Assembly (NCBI GenBank): GCA_015488125.1
Contig: WFOJ01000027.1
Span: 1-14,909, forward strand
Length of the DNA: 14,909 nucleotides
From: Mariprofundaceae bacterium
GTDB lineage: Bacteria; Pseudomonadota; Zetaproteobacteria; Mariprofundales; Mariprofundaceae
Direction of reading: 5' to 3'
The notes under the pieces are model-generated. The model worked only from the letters and a program-made list of their open reading frames with translations. It was not told the origin of the DNA and ran no database searches. Both the position numbers and the translations under genes were made by a program. Positions 14,162 to 14,909 of this stretch are shown here, piece by piece; positions within the stretch are counted from its first letter, which is position 1; the number at the start of each line of letters is the position of its first letter.

Positions 14162-14909
14162 ATGTCAAAGGCAATAACGCGATCCATTCGCTTCAAGCTT
14201 GCCGGATTGCTGGCTTTCAGCGCCATCATCGGCATTGTTCTTTCGTCGCTGGCCATGTTCTTCTATATGAACAAAACTCTTAAACGCGAAGGTATGAATA
14301 ATCTTCATTCCATTACCACGGTGCTGGCTGACAATATGGTCGCCAGTCTGGAATTTGAAGATACCCGGGACATCAACGAAACCCTGCAAAGCCTTAACAA
14401 ACAGCAGGATGTTCAGGCAGCCTTTGTTTATAACCGCCATCAGCATTTGTTACAGCGTTATAGCCGGGAAGGCAATAATGACCCACAGTACGATACGTTG
14501 ATCCGCCAGCAAAATCAGCAGCATGGCCTGACAACGCCTTTTAGTTACATGGACAGAACGCATATGCTGGTCAGCGAGCCGGTGTTTTCCGATGGCGAAT
14601 ATGTCGGTACGGTCAGTGTAATTGCCAACGCCGATCGCGTCCGCCAGCACAGCAGGGAATTGATTGTCGCGCAAATCATTGTGGCAGCGCTGGCGGTGCT
14701 GCTGGTGTTGCTGCTGGCCATGCGTATGCAGCGCATGTTTACCGATCCAGTATTAAAGCTGCGGGATGCCATGTATGATTTTTCCCGCGATCCGGATGCC
14801 CATCGTCATGTATATCATCATACTGATGATGAGTTTGGCGCCTTGTTTGATGGCTATAATCATATGCTGGATGCCATTGAAGCACACCGCCAGGAATTAA
14901 AGTTTCAGC
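14162..14909 (+). CDS. CHASE8-HAMP membrane sensor protein, N-terminal part (runs off the window)
   Basis: The first 249 residues are present. Positive residues lead into TM1 (about 12-36). A periplasmic domain of about 130 residues follows, with LADNMVASLEFEDTRDINET and DVQAAFVYNRHQHLLQRYS, which is the pattern of CHASE8 sensor domains. TM2 is at about 168-187. A HAMP linker (about 188-243) contains DPVLKLRDAMYDFSRD and DEFGALFDGYNHMLDAIE. The output domain is cut off. GGDEF (as in YfiN), histidine kinase, or hybrid kinase are all possible. The gene starts three bases after the receptor stop with no strong ribosome site, so it is probably translated by coupling. Next to a YfiR-like protein, control by that protein in the periplasm is a natural inference. 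Confidence 0.85.
   Translation, partial: MSKAITRSIRFKLAGLLAFSAIIGIVLSSLAMFFYMNKTLKREGMNNLHSITTVLADNMVASLEFEDTRDINETLQSLNKQQDVQAAFVYNRHQHLLQRYSREGNNDPQYDTLIRQQNQQHGLTTPFSYMDRTHMLVSEPVFSDGEYVGTVSVIANADRVRQHSRELIVAQIIVAALAVLLVLLLAMRMQRMFTDPVLKLRDAMYDFSRDPDAHRHVYHHTDDEFGALFDGYNHMLDAIEAHRQELKFQ

Overview
The window reads as a stretch of proteobacterial chromosome of moderate GC content. The evidence is: tRNAs with encoded CCA ends, a class I ribonucleotide reductase whose large subunit has two N-terminal ATP-cone domains (the arrangement known from Pseudomonas), murA fused in order to hisG-hisD-hisC-hisB-hisH (an order seen in beta- and gammaproteobacteria), a short-form HisG, REP palindromes of the GTAGGAG...GAACC type, and a TonB-dependent outer-membrane receptor. 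I cannot assign a genus. A gamma- or related (for example zeta-) proteobacterium is plausible, but that is inference.

Left part, all transcribed leftward. A four-gene tRNA operon (Pro-Arg-His-Lys in order of transcription, 463 to 104) has a recognisable promoter with a GC-rich discriminator and ends in a strong intrinsic terminator at 61-95. Bases 1-60, beyond the terminator, hold nothing I can support. To its right lies nrdA-nrdB (4619 to 655), the aerobic ribonucleotide reductase, with overlapping gene ends. Upstream of nrdA is a pair of candidate NrdR boxes whose centres are 31 bp apart. Between nrdB and the tRNA promoter sits a 28-bp near-perfect palindrome.

Middle, 4620-5361: a 742-bp intergenic region separates the divergent nrdAB and murA operons. 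It holds the nrdA promoter region and a 163-bp element with perfect 23-bp terminal inverted repeats and no transposase, which looks like a MITE.

From 5362 to 10950, rightward: murA, hisG, hisD, hisC, hisB and hisH, every neighbouring pair overlapping by 1-8 bases, so a tightly coupled operon. It joins a peptidoglycan precursor enzyme to histidine biosynthesis. The series stops after hisH: hisF and hisA, whose products act with or next to HisH, do not follow.

From 10951 to 11250: a cluster of REP-like hairpins, including two nearly identical inverted pairs.

From 11286 to the window end, rightward: a small secreted YfiR-family (DUF4154) protein, a TonB-dependent receptor, and the N-terminal part of a membrane sensor with periplasmic CHASE8-like and cytoplasmic HAMP regions. 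They overlap or nearly touch and probably form one operon. The layout resembles the Pseudomonas YfiBNR circuit (periplasmic repressor YfiR acting on the CHASE8-HAMP sensor YfiN), but with a TonB-dependent receptor in place of the OmpA-like YfiB. This is the most interesting part of the window. The output domain of the sensor lies beyond the end.
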